A DNA stretch of 64,000 bases from S139-23 sp047639315 (GTDB lineage: Bacteria > Planctomycetota > GCA-002687715 > DRQF01): positions 21,300-85,299 of the forward strand of contig JBLINQ010000003.1 of assembly GCA_047639315.1 (NCBI GenBank), read 5' to 3'. This document shows positions 1-7,495 of this stretch, one piece after another; position 1 is the first letter of the stretch, and each line of letters opens with the position of its first letter. Made by a program: the position numbers and the translations under genes. The notes beneath the pieces were generated by a model that saw only the letters and a list, made by a program, of their open reading frames with translations, was not told the DNA's origin and did not search any database.

Positions 1-727
1 AATAAACGATGCCGCCACTCACGTTGGCTGGTAGGCGATAACGAGCAGCGGCGCTGCGGTCATCCTTCCAGAACTGTGCGAGGACTTCTTTGCTGACACC
101 CTTGTCGGCAAGTTGTTGAACGTAGTCTTTGTTTTGGAAACAAGCGTACTCGAAGCGATATTGGAGCTTTCTGATCTTGAATTGGTCGAAAGCATCACGC
201 GTTGTCGTACGGTTCGAATTGAACAGCAGGTTCTTGAGGTGGTTAATCTTCAAGCGGCAAGTTTCATAATACTCGCCGGATTCCGGTGAGACGCCAATGG
301 CGTTCCATCTGCGAATCAATCCCTGATAAACCGCAGGGTTGTCACGTTGCATGCGGTTCTCGAGTTCGATCGGCGGCACTTGGATGTCGAGAAAGTCAGC
401 CCACGCATTGAGCAGGATGTGAACCCAGGCATCATCACTCCGAATCGGCCGGCGCGCTGATCCTTCCATTTGATTCAATAGCACCAAGAGATCGTAGTGC
501 TCGCCTGCCGTCACTTTGATGGTTTCGCCATCAAGTTGATAGGTCCCGGCGATCGCCTCAGGGTCAGTGGGCTCTGGAATGTTCTTTATCAAAGCCCGTT
601 TCGCTTCGTTGGCGTCGGTTTGTTCGCGTTCGGCTGGGGTCTGGCCCCAGGCGCCTACGGGAAGAGCGGCGGCCATAAGGGCCACTATAAGCGCGGGTAG
701 CATAAGTCGCTTCATCTGAGCTTTCAT
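1..727 (-). CDS. Secreted protein of unknown function, C-terminus cut by window edge
   Basis: Reading the minus strand from an ATG at 727 gives 242 uninterrupted codons to the left edge, so the C-terminal part is missing. The first 25 residues form a signal peptide (basic start, hydrophobic LMLPALIVALMAAALPVG, then AWGQ), so the mature protein is exported. The rest is mostly helical and charged, with an early VTAGEHYDLLVLLNQ segment. The helical layout loosely recalls the N-terminal domain of SurA/PpiC-type periplasmic chaperones, but no isomerase domain is visible in this part and I do not claim that function. A second in-frame ATG at 715 is possible; 727 is preferred because AGAGGA lies about 10 bases upstream. 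Being real and secreted is well supported; the role is unknown. Confidence 0.75.
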   Translation of the reverse strand, partial: MKAQMKRLMLPALIVALMAAALPVGAWGQTPAEREQTDANEAKRALIKNIPEPTDPEAIAGTYQLDGETIKVTAGEHYDLLVLLNQMEGSARRPIRSDDAWVHILLNAWADFLDIQVPPIELENRMQRDNPAVYQGLIRRWNAIGVSPESGEYYETCRLKINHLKNLLFNSNRTTTRDAFDQFKIRKLQYRFEYACFQNKDYVQQLADKGVSKEVLAQFWKDDRSAAARYRLPANVSGGIVY

Positions 728-1106
728 TCGGTCAACATCCTCTATGTAGTCAAGGAGTACTGGGTCTTAGTCCAGGCTCTGTTCTGGAAAATCTGGTTTT
801 CGCGGCCAAAATAGGCCCGACTGTTTGTGCTGCAGACGGCACCGCGAAAGGTCCAGATCCCACAAGTGTGAGATACCTTATCGTGGGTCGTCGCCGAAAT
901 CGACATTTGACGGGCGATCATTGATCCCGAATGACAGTTCTCGACCAAGCAGGGGTAAGTTCTTCAGCAAACAGGGCTCACAAATCACTATAGATTGTTA
1001 ACTTGGCTGCCCAGAATAGCCCCTCATGGTGAGCGGACCACCCTTGTGGCTATGTCTGAAGTGAATATCTCCCTCTGACACCGTCAGCGAGGAGATTCTG
1101 ACGTTT

Positions 1107-1385
1107 TTGTCGTCATTTGACCAACGCAGAAGATTTCATAACCGGAATTTTGCTGATCCTGGTATGCTTGTCGATTACCCGCTGAGTCCCGCGAATCAGT
1201 TTTCTCAAGGACCCCGCTCCAGTGAATTTTGGAGTTCGGCAGCGAAAATTGCTCGCCTGAAAACGTCTGACGACGTACTGAAGGTCGAGTACCGCGACTT
1301 TTTTTTGCGCCCGTATATGAATGAAAATCGTCCTCTCGTGACTGCCGACCATGGTGTCGATAGTTACGTAGACCAGACTATATAA
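1107..1385 (+). CDS. Possible small protein of 92 residues, weak case
   Basis: The frame opens with TTG (GGAG about 12 bases upstream) and ends 55 bases before a strong rightward terminator. An ATG at 1164 would give a 73-residue version. The product is polar with no signal peptide, membrane segment or motif I recognise. Third-position G+C looks near 50%, a little below the neighbouring genes, so codon use gives no clear support. The terminator argues for a transcript here, but that transcript could be a regulatory RNA rather than an mRNA. Confidence 0.25.
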   Translation: MSSFDQRRRFHNRNFADPGMLVDYPLSPANQFSQGPRSSEFWSSAAKIARLKTSDDVLKVEYRDFFLRPYMNENRPLVTADHGVDSYVDQTI

Positions 1386-1440
1386 AGGTTTACCTAGTCC
1401 ACGGCTTTCCACTTTCTCAGTTGACCGGGTAGACTTCTTC

Positions 1441-1482
1441 GACGGCACCGAGCCCCTTCTCTCGGTGCCGTCACTTTTTTTC
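1441..1482 (+). terminator. Strong rho-independent terminator
   Basis: A perfect 12-bp stem (GACGGCACCGAG at 1441-1452 pairing with 1461-1472) closes an 8-base loop and is followed by a run of T at 1475-1481. The orientation ends a rightward transcript. No rightward gene is certain upstream, so it marks an unannotated short transcript. Confidence 0.9.
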
Positions 1483-1563
1483 CCTCGATGAAACTTTATT
1501 CAGGCCCTACCGAATTTCAGGATCAGCCGCCGACTTCCGATATATGGCGTAGGACTCCCAAGT

Positions 1564-2745
1564 ATGGTCTTGGAGTCACGCGGTAGTTGGTTCGGGAGCA
1601 ACGAGGTCATGATTCGAATTCTCAAGCGGATGCGAAACCATTCACGCCTAGGAAGTCTCAGGCGTAGAGCAGAGGTGGACCCGCTGCCACGATCCTATGT
1701 CGAGTTGTGCCGAGCACACTTGAGCCACGGTAATGTCTCCAGTGCATTAGACGCCGCCCGGGTCGGCCTGGACAAGTTTCCACACAGTGAAGATCTGAGA
1801 GATTTGATGCGCCACTCTTGGCGCCAGACCAAATCGAAGGAGATCGACAATCTCCGCCGTGTGCTGCAAGAGACATCGGAGTCCAAACCCTTCGGCGAAC
1901 TCATCGAGATCTATCTGGAATGCGAAGAATACGATGAAGCCCTCGTGGTCGCTGAAGAGTTGACCCGTCGGCGACCTGACGTTCCCGATGGTCAGGCTAT
2001 GATGGCCGATATCTTGCTTCGCCGATTCTATAAAGATCATGTGGCAAGCGACGCGAAACGCTCGATCGCGCTCTTGTTGAGAGTGCTCGAATCTGAAGAA
2101 TCCAACTTTCAGGCCAACTTCTTGTTGGCTCAAATCTACCGCTACATTGGGGCGATCTCGAAGTCACTGTTCCACCTTTACCGAGCACTTGATGTCGAGC
2201 CAGAACACGAAGAAGCGCGTCGCCTCTATGACCACCTGATAAACCTTCCTCTTGAAAAAGATGGGGAAAACGAACTGCTGCGGCAGGTCGAAGAGAATGA
2301 AGCATCTCTCATCAGTGGTAACGGCGCTGCGAAGCGTAAAGACGGAACCATTTCGACAACCAGGAAGTCAGCCTTGATCCAGGATCTTGGTCGCTTCAGT
2401 CAATTGAATAGCGTGACACGCGCAGCCTTCTTGAGCGACGAATTCGTGATTATCGCCAAGACCGGTGATTGCCGCGAACTTGGCAATGACGAAGAAGACG
2501 ACCTTTGCGAGATGGCCAGGATATTCCGCTCGGCAGCAGCGATCAGCGCCAAGCGGATGGGCATCGGTGCTTTTCAAACATCGATCCTTTCGGCAGGGAA
2601 GAAGAGCCTTCAGTTCCATGCCGTCGGCCGGACCGTTTTATTAGTCGAATCAGATGATCCCACTCGAAGCGACGTGATCAAACAAGAATGCGTTGATTTT
2701 GTCGCCTCGTGCATGAGGATTTCCCGGGAGTTGACTCATGCGTGA
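1564..2745 (+). CDS. TPR protein with C-terminal roadblock/LC7-like domain
   Basis: The 393-residue product has tetratricopeptide-like helical pairs over roughly residues 45-235 (SYVELCRAHLSHGNVSSALDAARVGLDKFP and similar units). A charged linker follows, then a C-terminal alpha/beta domain (about 265-393) resembling the roadblock/LC7 fold of MglB-type regulators. The stop overlaps the start of the next gene, itself a roadblock protein, by 8 bases. Inference: an adaptor that docks on the GTPase module encoded two genes downstream through its roadblock domain and on other partners through TPRs. Start 1564 has AGGA 9 bases upstream; an ATG at 1609 is an alternative. The TPR call is firm, the roadblock call is moderately firm. 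Confidence 0.8.
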   Translation: MVLESRGSWFGSNEVMIRILKRMRNHSRLGSLRRRAEVDPLPRSYVELCRAHLSHGNVSSALDAARVGLDKFPHSEDLRDLMRHSWRQTKSKEIDNLRRVLQETSESKPFGELIEIYLECEEYDEALVVAEELTRRRPDVPDGQAMMADILLRRFYKDHVASDAKRSIALLLRVLESEESNFQANFLLAQIYRYIGAISKSLFHLYRALDVEPEHEEARRLYDHLINLPLEKDGENELLRQVEENEASLISGNGAAKRKDGTISTTRKSALIQDLGRFSQLNSVTRAAFLSDEFVIIAKTGDCRELGNDEEDDLCEMARIFRSAAAISAKRMGIGAFQTSILSAGKKSLQFHAVGRTVLLVESDDPTRSDVIKQECVDFVASCMRISRELTHA

Positions 2746-3091
2746 AGTACTTCAGAAACTCAATACGCTCGCAGGGATCAAGGGTAGCTTGGTCGTGACA
2801 TCTGACGGCATTGTCGTCACCAGTGAACTCTCCAACGAACTCGACGAGGATACGACGGCCGCACTTGTTGGCAACGTTGTGACTCAAACGATTCGCATGT
2901 TGGAAATTGGCAAATACGACGACATGGACCGCATGGTGCTAACTGCATCCCGGGGCAAGATCGTCATTGAGAACTTAGGCAACTGCCATCTCGTGGTTGT
3001 CACAAATCAATTCATCAACATTGATTTGACTTTACTTGAAATAACCAGCGCCGCTTCGAAGCTCAGAGGGCTTGGCAAATTGACAGTTTGA
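2738..3091 (+). CDS. Roadblock/LC7 domain protein, MglB-like
   Basis: The whole 117-residue protein is one roadblock/LC7 domain: an N-terminal helix (LQKLNTLAGIKGSLVVTSDG), a central sheet with SRGKIVIENLGNCHLVVVTN, and a closing helix. MglB, the best-studied member, is a homodimer that acts as GTPase-activating protein and partner of the small GTPase MglA, which sets front-rear polarity in Myxococcus. Here the gene lies 58 bp upstream of an MglA-like GTPase and overlaps the TPR-roadblock gene, which strongly suggests the same partnership. Whether it activates GTP hydrolysis or acts as a scaffold cannot be read from sequence. Confidence 0.9.
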   Translation: MREVLQKLNTLAGIKGSLVVTSDGIVVTSELSNELDEDTTAALVGNVVTQTIRMLEIGKYDDMDRMVLTASRGKIVIENLGNCHLVVVTNQFINIDLTLLEITSAASKLRGLGKLTV

Positions 3092-3149
3092 CTGTCTTTC
3101 AATGACCGGCCCGCTGGCCCAGTAAATTATAGAAACGAGGACCAAGACG

Positions 3150-4433
3150 ATGGTTCAACTAAATTTGGCTCTGCGCGAGATTAACTGCAAAGTTGTTTAC
3201 TTTGGGTGTGGTCTTGGCGGAAAAACGACAAACCTCGAAATCGTGCACCAAAAGGCTGCTCCGGACAGTCGGGGTGATTTGACGTCCATTGCAACCGAAT
3301 CCGATCGGACTCTGTTCTTTGACTTCATGCCTCTGGACTTAGGCGAAGTCAGCGGCATGCGGATCAAGTTTCAGTTGTATACTGTTCCTGGACAGGTTTA
3401 CTACAACTCGACACGAAAACTCGTGCTCCGAGGAGCTGACGGCGTCATCTTTATTGCCGACTCTCAAGCATCCAAACTCGAAGAGAATATTGAGTCGATC
3501 GACAATCTCGAAGAGTGCTTGAAGGAACAAGGTCGGTCACTTGACGAAATGCCGCATGTCATCCAGTTTAACAAACGCGATCTTGATGACGTTCTGACGA
3601 TGGACGAGTTAGAGAGACAACTCAATCGTTATGGTGCCACATGTAATGGTGCGACGGCATCAACTGGCGAAGGAGTCTTAGAGACCTTCAAGGCACTGGC
3701 AGCTATGATGCTGGACAAGATCAAGGCGATGTCGACGGAAAGTAGCGCCAAGATTGGCAATGCAACGTCGTCCATGGCCAGTGTTAAACCTAATCCTGCC
3801 CCGACGAAAGAGGAGAGGGATTCTCAAAGGCTGCAAGGCGGAATTGCCTCGACTCCAGAGAAGCCGCAACGGCAAGTTCAGTTAGGCAACAAACCAACCA
3901 CAACCACGACGGGCCAGGTTGCTCGCCCAGCGGGGTTTGAATCGAATACGTTTTCGACACCACCTCAGACCGCTCCTGCTGACAGGCCATTGCCGGCTAT
4001 GCGGCCAGCGGCTCATGCATCGGTGCCTCCGGAACCAATGGTAAAGCCCAGTCCCGTAGAGGCGCCGTCTCTTGATTCATTGCGAATGACAAGCACCTCA
4101 TCCGCGCCTGCGCAGCAGGCACAAGCCATGGCGCCGGAGCCCAGCCAGAATGCTGTCTCGACGATTACGGAAGTCGAAACAAAACCAGATCCTATGGAAG
4201 TGATTTCGGAGCCCAAGGTGAGACCCTCGGTACGAGAGTCCCGGCCTTCTCCGGCGCCTCGCCGTGTCCGACCAGGTTCCACACAAGGAGCCATCGAGGT
4301 CTTGGGCGCAGGGCTCATGATTTCCTCGTCCTCGCGTCGGCGCCGTAACGGCAATGGCAAGCTCTATTGGGTGCTGGGATTCCTGCTCCTTGGTGCTTCC
4401 GCTGCAACGGCTTGGCACTTCTTCCTTAGATAA
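3150..4433 (+). CDS. mglA: MglA-like small GTPase with long linker and C-terminal membrane anchor
   Basis: Residues 1-195 form a complete MglA-family GTPase: P-loop GCGLGGKTTN (19-28), switch I ATESDRTLFFDF, the family-typical TVPGQ in switch II, and NKRD for guanine specificity. Myxococcus MglA is about 195 residues and ends there. This protein continues with about 190 residues of Pro/Ser/Thr/Ala-rich linker, an Arg-rich patch (SSSSRRRRNGNGK), and a single hydrophobic helix at the very C-terminus (about 404-425). That predicts a tail-anchored protein whose GTPase head is tethered flexibly to the inner face of the membrane. Roadblock genes flank it on both sides. The family assignment is firm; the anchor is a reading of hydropathy and is unusual for MglA. 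Confidence 0.93.
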   Translation: MVQLNLALREINCKVVYFGCGLGGKTTNLEIVHQKAAPDSRGDLTSIATESDRTLFFDFMPLDLGEVSGMRIKFQLYTVPGQVYYNSTRKLVLRGADGVIFIADSQASKLEENIESIDNLEECLKEQGRSLDEMPHVIQFNKRDLDDVLTMDELERQLNRYGATCNGATASTGEGVLETFKALAAMMLDKIKAMSTESSAKIGNATSSMASVKPNPAPTKEERDSQRLQGGIASTPEKPQRQVQLGNKPTTTTTGQVARPAGFESNTFSTPPQTAPADRPLPAMRPAAHASVPPEPMVKPSPVEAPSLDSLRMTSTSSAPAQQAQAMAPEPSQNAVSTITEVETKPDPMEVISEPKVRPSVRESRPSPAPRRVRPGSTQGAIEVLGAGLMISSSSRRRRNGNGKLYWVLGFLLLGASAATAWHFFLR

Positions 4434-4461
4434 GACCGCGTTCCCGAAAGGACTGATACCG

Positions 4462-4968
4462 ATGGACGACAGCAAGAAACTCAAAGACAACCGCATGATC
4501 TTCTACGAAGATGATATTGCGGACATGGTCAAGATCCTCAAAGAATTAAACAGCATGTCTGGAGCGAAATGCTCCCTCCTGATCGACAAGGAAGGACATA
4601 TGGTTGCGCGCGAAGGGGCTGTCCGCTCCTTCGACACCGACTCACTGTCAGCTCTTGTGGCTGGATCATTTGCAGCCACTCGCGAAATGGCGCGAATGGT
4701 CGGAGAAGATGAATTTACGGTGATGTTTCATCAAGGCCAGAGAGACAACCTTCAGCTGACTCTGATCGATGACCGGACAATTCTAACCGTCATTTTTGAC
4801 GATCAGACCCAACTAGGAATGATCCGTCTCTATACCGCCGAAGCAGCCAAAAAACTCAGCGAATTGTTTATCAAGCAGAGCAAGAAGGGCGATCGTGCCG
4901 GTATCGAACTCGACAATGATTTCGCTACCGCAGGGAAGGCCAATCTCGACGACGTATTTGGCGTCTGA
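4462..4968 (+). CDS. Second roadblock/LC7-like regulator
   Basis: The 168-residue protein has a roadblock-like core at about residues 18-135 (MVKILKELNSMSGAKCSLLIDKEG, then SLSALVAGSFAATREMARMVGE) and an acidic tail ending in LDDVFGV. The 28-bp gap after the GTPase gene and the AAAGGA 10 bases before the ATG support this start; an upstream in-frame ATG at 4354 lies inside the GTPase gene and is rejected. Roadblock pairs around MglA-type GTPases often form heteromeric complexes, so this may pair with the 117-residue roadblock protein. It is longer than canonical MglB, and the tail could be a further docking segment. Confidence 0.82.
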   Translation: MDDSKKLKDNRMIFYEDDIADMVKILKELNSMSGAKCSLLIDKEGHMVAREGAVRSFDTDSLSALVAGSFAATREMARMVGEDEFTVMFHQGQRDNLQLTLIDDRTILTVIFDDQTQLGMIRLYTAEAAKKLSELFIKQSKKGDRAGIELDNDFATAGKANLDDVFGV

Positions 4969-5059
4969 TTCTACCCTTCCTGACCACACCATTTACGGCT
5001 ATCTTCTAAAGAAGGGTCGCACTCTGTTTGTGCGACCAATTTTGGGAGGAGGCCTGGTT

Positions 5060-5524
5060 GTGGATCAGTCTGCGCGCATCATCGAAATCGTCGGGTCGGT
5101 TGGCAAGCTCGGTGTCCGTTTTCCGATTTTGCTCACTTTACTCCGTCTTCGGCGGGCAGATATTGAGTTTGACCAAGAATGCCGCCAACTCATCGGTCGG
5201 TCGATGGAGATTGATCCCTCCGAAATCCTCAAAGTCGCTGACTGGGTTAACTCGTTAGGCAAGCCAGGCGAGAATTCGGTCATTCATCGTTGTGTCAGCA
5301 TCAGCTGCACCAGCAACGGCGCCCAGGAACTTTGGGACCTCATCGAACCGGAATTCCAAGATCTCGAACTTATCCCCGCGGTCCAATCCGTCCTTTGTCT
5401 AGCCCGTTGTGGCATGGGACCATGCATGGCCCGTGACGAAAGTATCTATCTGGGCCAAAATGAGGATATCCACGTGGATGATCGGCCTTGGCGAGAAGCG
5501 CCGGTGGACCAAGGCCAGTCGTAA
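5060..5524 (+). CDS. Orphan NuoE-like thioredoxin-fold [2Fe-2S] protein
   Basis: From a GTG at 5060 with GGAGGAGG 7 bases upstream, the product is 154 residues, the usual size for the 24-kDa subunit of complex I. An N-terminal helical part resembles NuoE. The C-terminal part carries the four cluster ligands in the correct pattern: CVSISC (C-x4-C), then CLARC (C-x3-C) followed by GMGPC. NuoE-type domains bind [2Fe-2S] and pass electrons from NADH-linked flavoproteins. No NuoF, NuoG or hydrogenase gene is nearby, so the partner is unknown. The frame stays open upstream to 4895, but earlier starts overlap the previous gene and have poorer ribosome-binding sites. Confidence 0.75.
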   Translation: MDQSARIIEIVGSVGKLGVRFPILLTLLRLRRADIEFDQECRQLIGRSMEIDPSEILKVADWVNSLGKPGENSVIHRCVSISCTSNGAQELWDLIEPEFQDLELIPAVQSVLCLARCGMGPCMARDESIYLGQNEDIHVDDRPWREAPVDQGQS

Positions 5525-5563
5525 GTTCGGCACAGCGCGCTTCAAAAGGAGTGGATCGAGGGT

Positions 5564-6142
5564 ATGGACGAGTGGGATCTTCTTGAAGCGAAGGACGGTG
5601 CGGCGGAAGCGTACGAGGAAATCGTCCAACGCCATTATCAGTCGGCATTCCAATTTGCCCGCCAAATACTCTCGGATGCCCAGCACGCCGAAGACGTCGT
5701 CCAAAAAGCATTCGTCAATATTTATGTCACGCGTGAGCGCTGCCAGCGTCGCGCCAAGTTTAAGACCTTTCTTTTCAGGGTCGTATCAAACTTGGCGATC
5801 AATGAGCTCAATCGCAAACGCCCGGTCGCTTCGGTCAGTGAAGTCATGCCTGACAATCGGGAAGGAGGCGCGTTCTCCTTCTCTGACCCAGATTCGATCC
5901 GACCAGAAGCGGCTCTCGAGTCTGCAGAATTGGGGCAAATGATCGAGGCAGCACTGCAACAACTACCCCCGCGCCATCGAGCAGCATTGTATTTGCGCGA
6001 ATATCAGCAGATGCCTTATGCTGGGATTTCCGAGGTCTTAGACGCTTCCCTGAACGAAGTGAAGATCTGGATTCATCGTGGCCGAGGAGCCCTCCAGAAG
6101 ATTCTGAAACCCTATTTAGATCGGGGCGAGAGCATTTCATGA
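5564..6142 (+). CDS. ECF-type RNA polymerase sigma factor
   Basis: At 192 residues it has the ECF layout. Region 2 is at about 12-80 (YEEIVQRHYQSAFQFARQIL, AEDVVQKAFVNIY), then a short linker, then region 4 at about 125-185 (LQQLPPRHRAALYLREYQQMPYAGI and the recognition helix LNEVKIWIHRGRGAL). It would direct RNA polymerase to alternative promoters. Its stop overlaps the next gene, a membrane anti-sigma factor, by 4 bases (ATGA), so the two are probably translationally coupled. AAGGAG lies about 12 bases before the ATG. Its regulon is unknown. Its place behind the GTPase genes suggests a shared physiological signal. Confidence 0.93.
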   Translation: MDEWDLLEAKDGAAEAYEEIVQRHYQSAFQFARQILSDAQHAEDVVQKAFVNIYVTRERCQRRAKFKTFLFRVVSNLAINELNRKRPVASVSEVMPDNREGGAFSFSDPDSIRPEAALESAELGQMIEAALQQLPPRHRAALYLREYQQMPYAGISEVLDASLNEVKIWIHRGRGALQKILKPYLDRGESIS

Positions 6143-7131
6143 GCACCGACGAGAAAGACATTCAACTGGGCCTCTACTTGGATGGAGAGCTGCCGCCTGA
6201 CGATCTTGCTGCCCTCGAAGGGGAGCTGGCGACTTCTCCTGACTTGAGAGACCGACTGGAACGGCTCAAGCGTGCCAGCAAAGAACTGCAAAACTTCTAC
6301 ACCGATTCGCAAATGATTGACTCCCCAAACGAAACCGAGAAGGACATTGTCATAGAACGAATCGTTCGGGAGAGCACCATGCAAGGCAGGCGGAGCGCGA
6401 TAAACCGTAAAAACGGGCGGAGACCATCGTTTATTCTGATGACGACAGTCGGAATTACTGTCATTGCCGCCCTATTCTTGGGTTTCAGGACTTGGATGGG
6501 CGGCGAGCCAGAGGCGTCGAAGCTGATCGAAGGGGCTCGGAAAGAGCTCTCTTCAGGATATTTTGAAGCCGACGTCAAAATGCCGAGTCTTATGGCAGTC
6601 ATCCAGGCTCTGAGCAGTGCCGCGAACCAGGATATTCTCAATGCAGCGTGTCGCTTGAGAAAAGGGCCCGACGGCATTTTCAATCTCCAGATCAAGGATA
6701 AAGATAAGGACGAGGAAGTCGCACAAATGGGATTTGACGGCGTGCAAGGTTACTTATGGCGCAATGGCGACACCTCGGTCGAACTCCTGACTCTCGAAGA
6801 AATCAAAGCAAACCCTTACGTCAATGCAGCATTCTCAAGTTGGGAATTAGTTCGAGCCGCCCTCGAAGAAGGCATCGATCACCCTGATGCTCTGAACTTA
6901 GTTGGTAAGGTGAAAGACGCCGCTGCCGGCAGCGAGCAGCTTTGGAAGGTGCGCCTTTCTGGTCCGAGCACCAGTGGCCGCGCTAAATACTGGTTTGATG
7001 ACGAAGGCCAATTGCGGCGGATCGAAGCCGCCGGGGTTCAGTTTGACGTCAATCCGAAAGCCAAATTGACGAAGAAGGACTTTGAGATCAGCACAGTCCT
7101 TCCAGGGAAATCGATCAAGAGAGACCTATGA
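6139..7131 (+). CDS. Transmembrane anti-sigma factor
   Basis: The cytoplasmic N-terminus (about 1-60, GLYLDGELPPDDLAALEGEL) is the short helical region typical of ECF anti-sigma domains, without the HxxxCxxC zinc motif. A single membrane helix spans about 95-116 (SFILMTTVGITVIAALFLGF). The remaining 210 residues would lie outside the cytoplasmic membrane and include a beta-rich part with NLVGKVKDAAAGSEQLWKV, loosely like outer-membrane lipoprotein-carrier or sensor folds. The 4-base overlap with the sigma gene and the domain order make the pairing convincing. The signal sensed outside is unknown. Confidence 0.85.
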   Translation: MSTDEKDIQLGLYLDGELPPDDLAALEGELATSPDLRDRLERLKRASKELQNFYTDSQMIDSPNETEKDIVIERIVRESTMQGRRSAINRKNGRRPSFILMTTVGITVIAALFLGFRTWMGGEPEASKLIEGARKELSSGYFEADVKMPSLMAVIQALSSAANQDILNAACRLRKGPDGIFNLQIKDKDKDEEVAQMGFDGVQGYLWRNGDTSVELLTLEEIKANPYVNAAFSSWELVRAALEEGIDHPDALNLVGKVKDAAAGSEQLWKVRLSGPSTSGRAKYWFDDEGQLRRIEAAGVQFDVNPKAKLTKKDFEISTVLPGKSIKRDL

Positions 7132-7466
7132 AGCCACAAGACATGCCCCTCGAGGTCTGGGAAGCACTGTGTCGCAAATGCGGCAAATGCTGCACCGAGA
7201 AGATCGATATCGACGATCAAATCTACATGTCGAAGAAGTATTGTCGCTTCCTCGATAAGAAAACCATGCAATGTTCGGTCTATGAAGTCAGGCATGTCGC
7301 CGAGCCCGGTTGCATGTCGGTTCCAGATGGGGTCAAGGCCGGAATCTTCCCCGGTGACTGCCCCTATATTCAGACCGTCGAAGGCTACGTTCCAGCCATT
7401 GAGAAGTGGGACGATCCAGCCATCGATGAAGCCATCCGTGAGATCTTGGGTCCTGACGCGCTCTAG
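7128..7466 (+). CDS. YcgN/YkgJ-like CxxCxxxCC cysteine-cluster protein
   Basis: The 112-residue protein starts with WEALCRKCGKCC, the signature of the UPF0260/YkgJ family. Further cysteines follow (KKYCRFLD, MQCSVYEVR, EPGCMSVP, PGDCPY). Family members are thought to bind a metal or Fe-S cluster through these cysteines, but the biochemical function is not established. It overlaps the anti-sigma gene by 4 bases and is the last gene of the rightward run. It faces the membrane sigma-factor gene across 29 bp. Confidence 0.85.
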   Translation: MKPQDMPLEVWEALCRKCGKCCTEKIDIDDQIYMSKKYCRFLDKKTMQCSVYEVRHVAEPGCMSVPDGVKAGIFPGDCPYIQTVEGYVPAIEKWDDPAIDEAIREILGPDAL

Positions 7467-7487
7467 CCTGAAGGTCCCTCTTCAGGC
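7466..7487. terminator. Hairpin between convergent genes, no T-run
   Basis: GCCTGAAG (7466-7473) and CTTCAGGC (7480-7487) form a perfect 8-bp stem with a 6-base loop in the 29-bp gap between two converging genes. Neither side has a T-tract, so it is an imperfect terminator or an mRNA 3'-end stabiliser. Confidence 0.5.
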
Positions 7488-7495
7488 CAACAAAC

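Larger units (their letters stand above)
728..1563. other. Long intergenic stretch, 836 bp
   Basis: This gap separates the leftward secreted-protein gene from the rightward GTPase operon, so it should hold promoters for both. Short frames exist on both strands (for example a minus-strand frame at 1113-1448), but that one would begin inside the terminator stem at 1441-1472 and is probably spurious. The only strong signal is the terminator at 1441-1482. It implies a rightward transcript starting inside this gap, either coding for the 92-residue frame at 1107-1385 or non-coding. I could not match the sequence to tmRNA, RNase P, SRP or another known RNA. Confidence 0.5.

Noticed and set aside
1113..1448. 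Minus-strand 111-residue frame
   Set aside because: It starts inside the perfect terminator stem, has no signal, motif or ribosome-binding site, and opposes the transcript implied by the terminator.
7466..7487. Full rho-independent terminator
   Set aside because: There is no T-run on either strand, so it is listed only as a hairpin.
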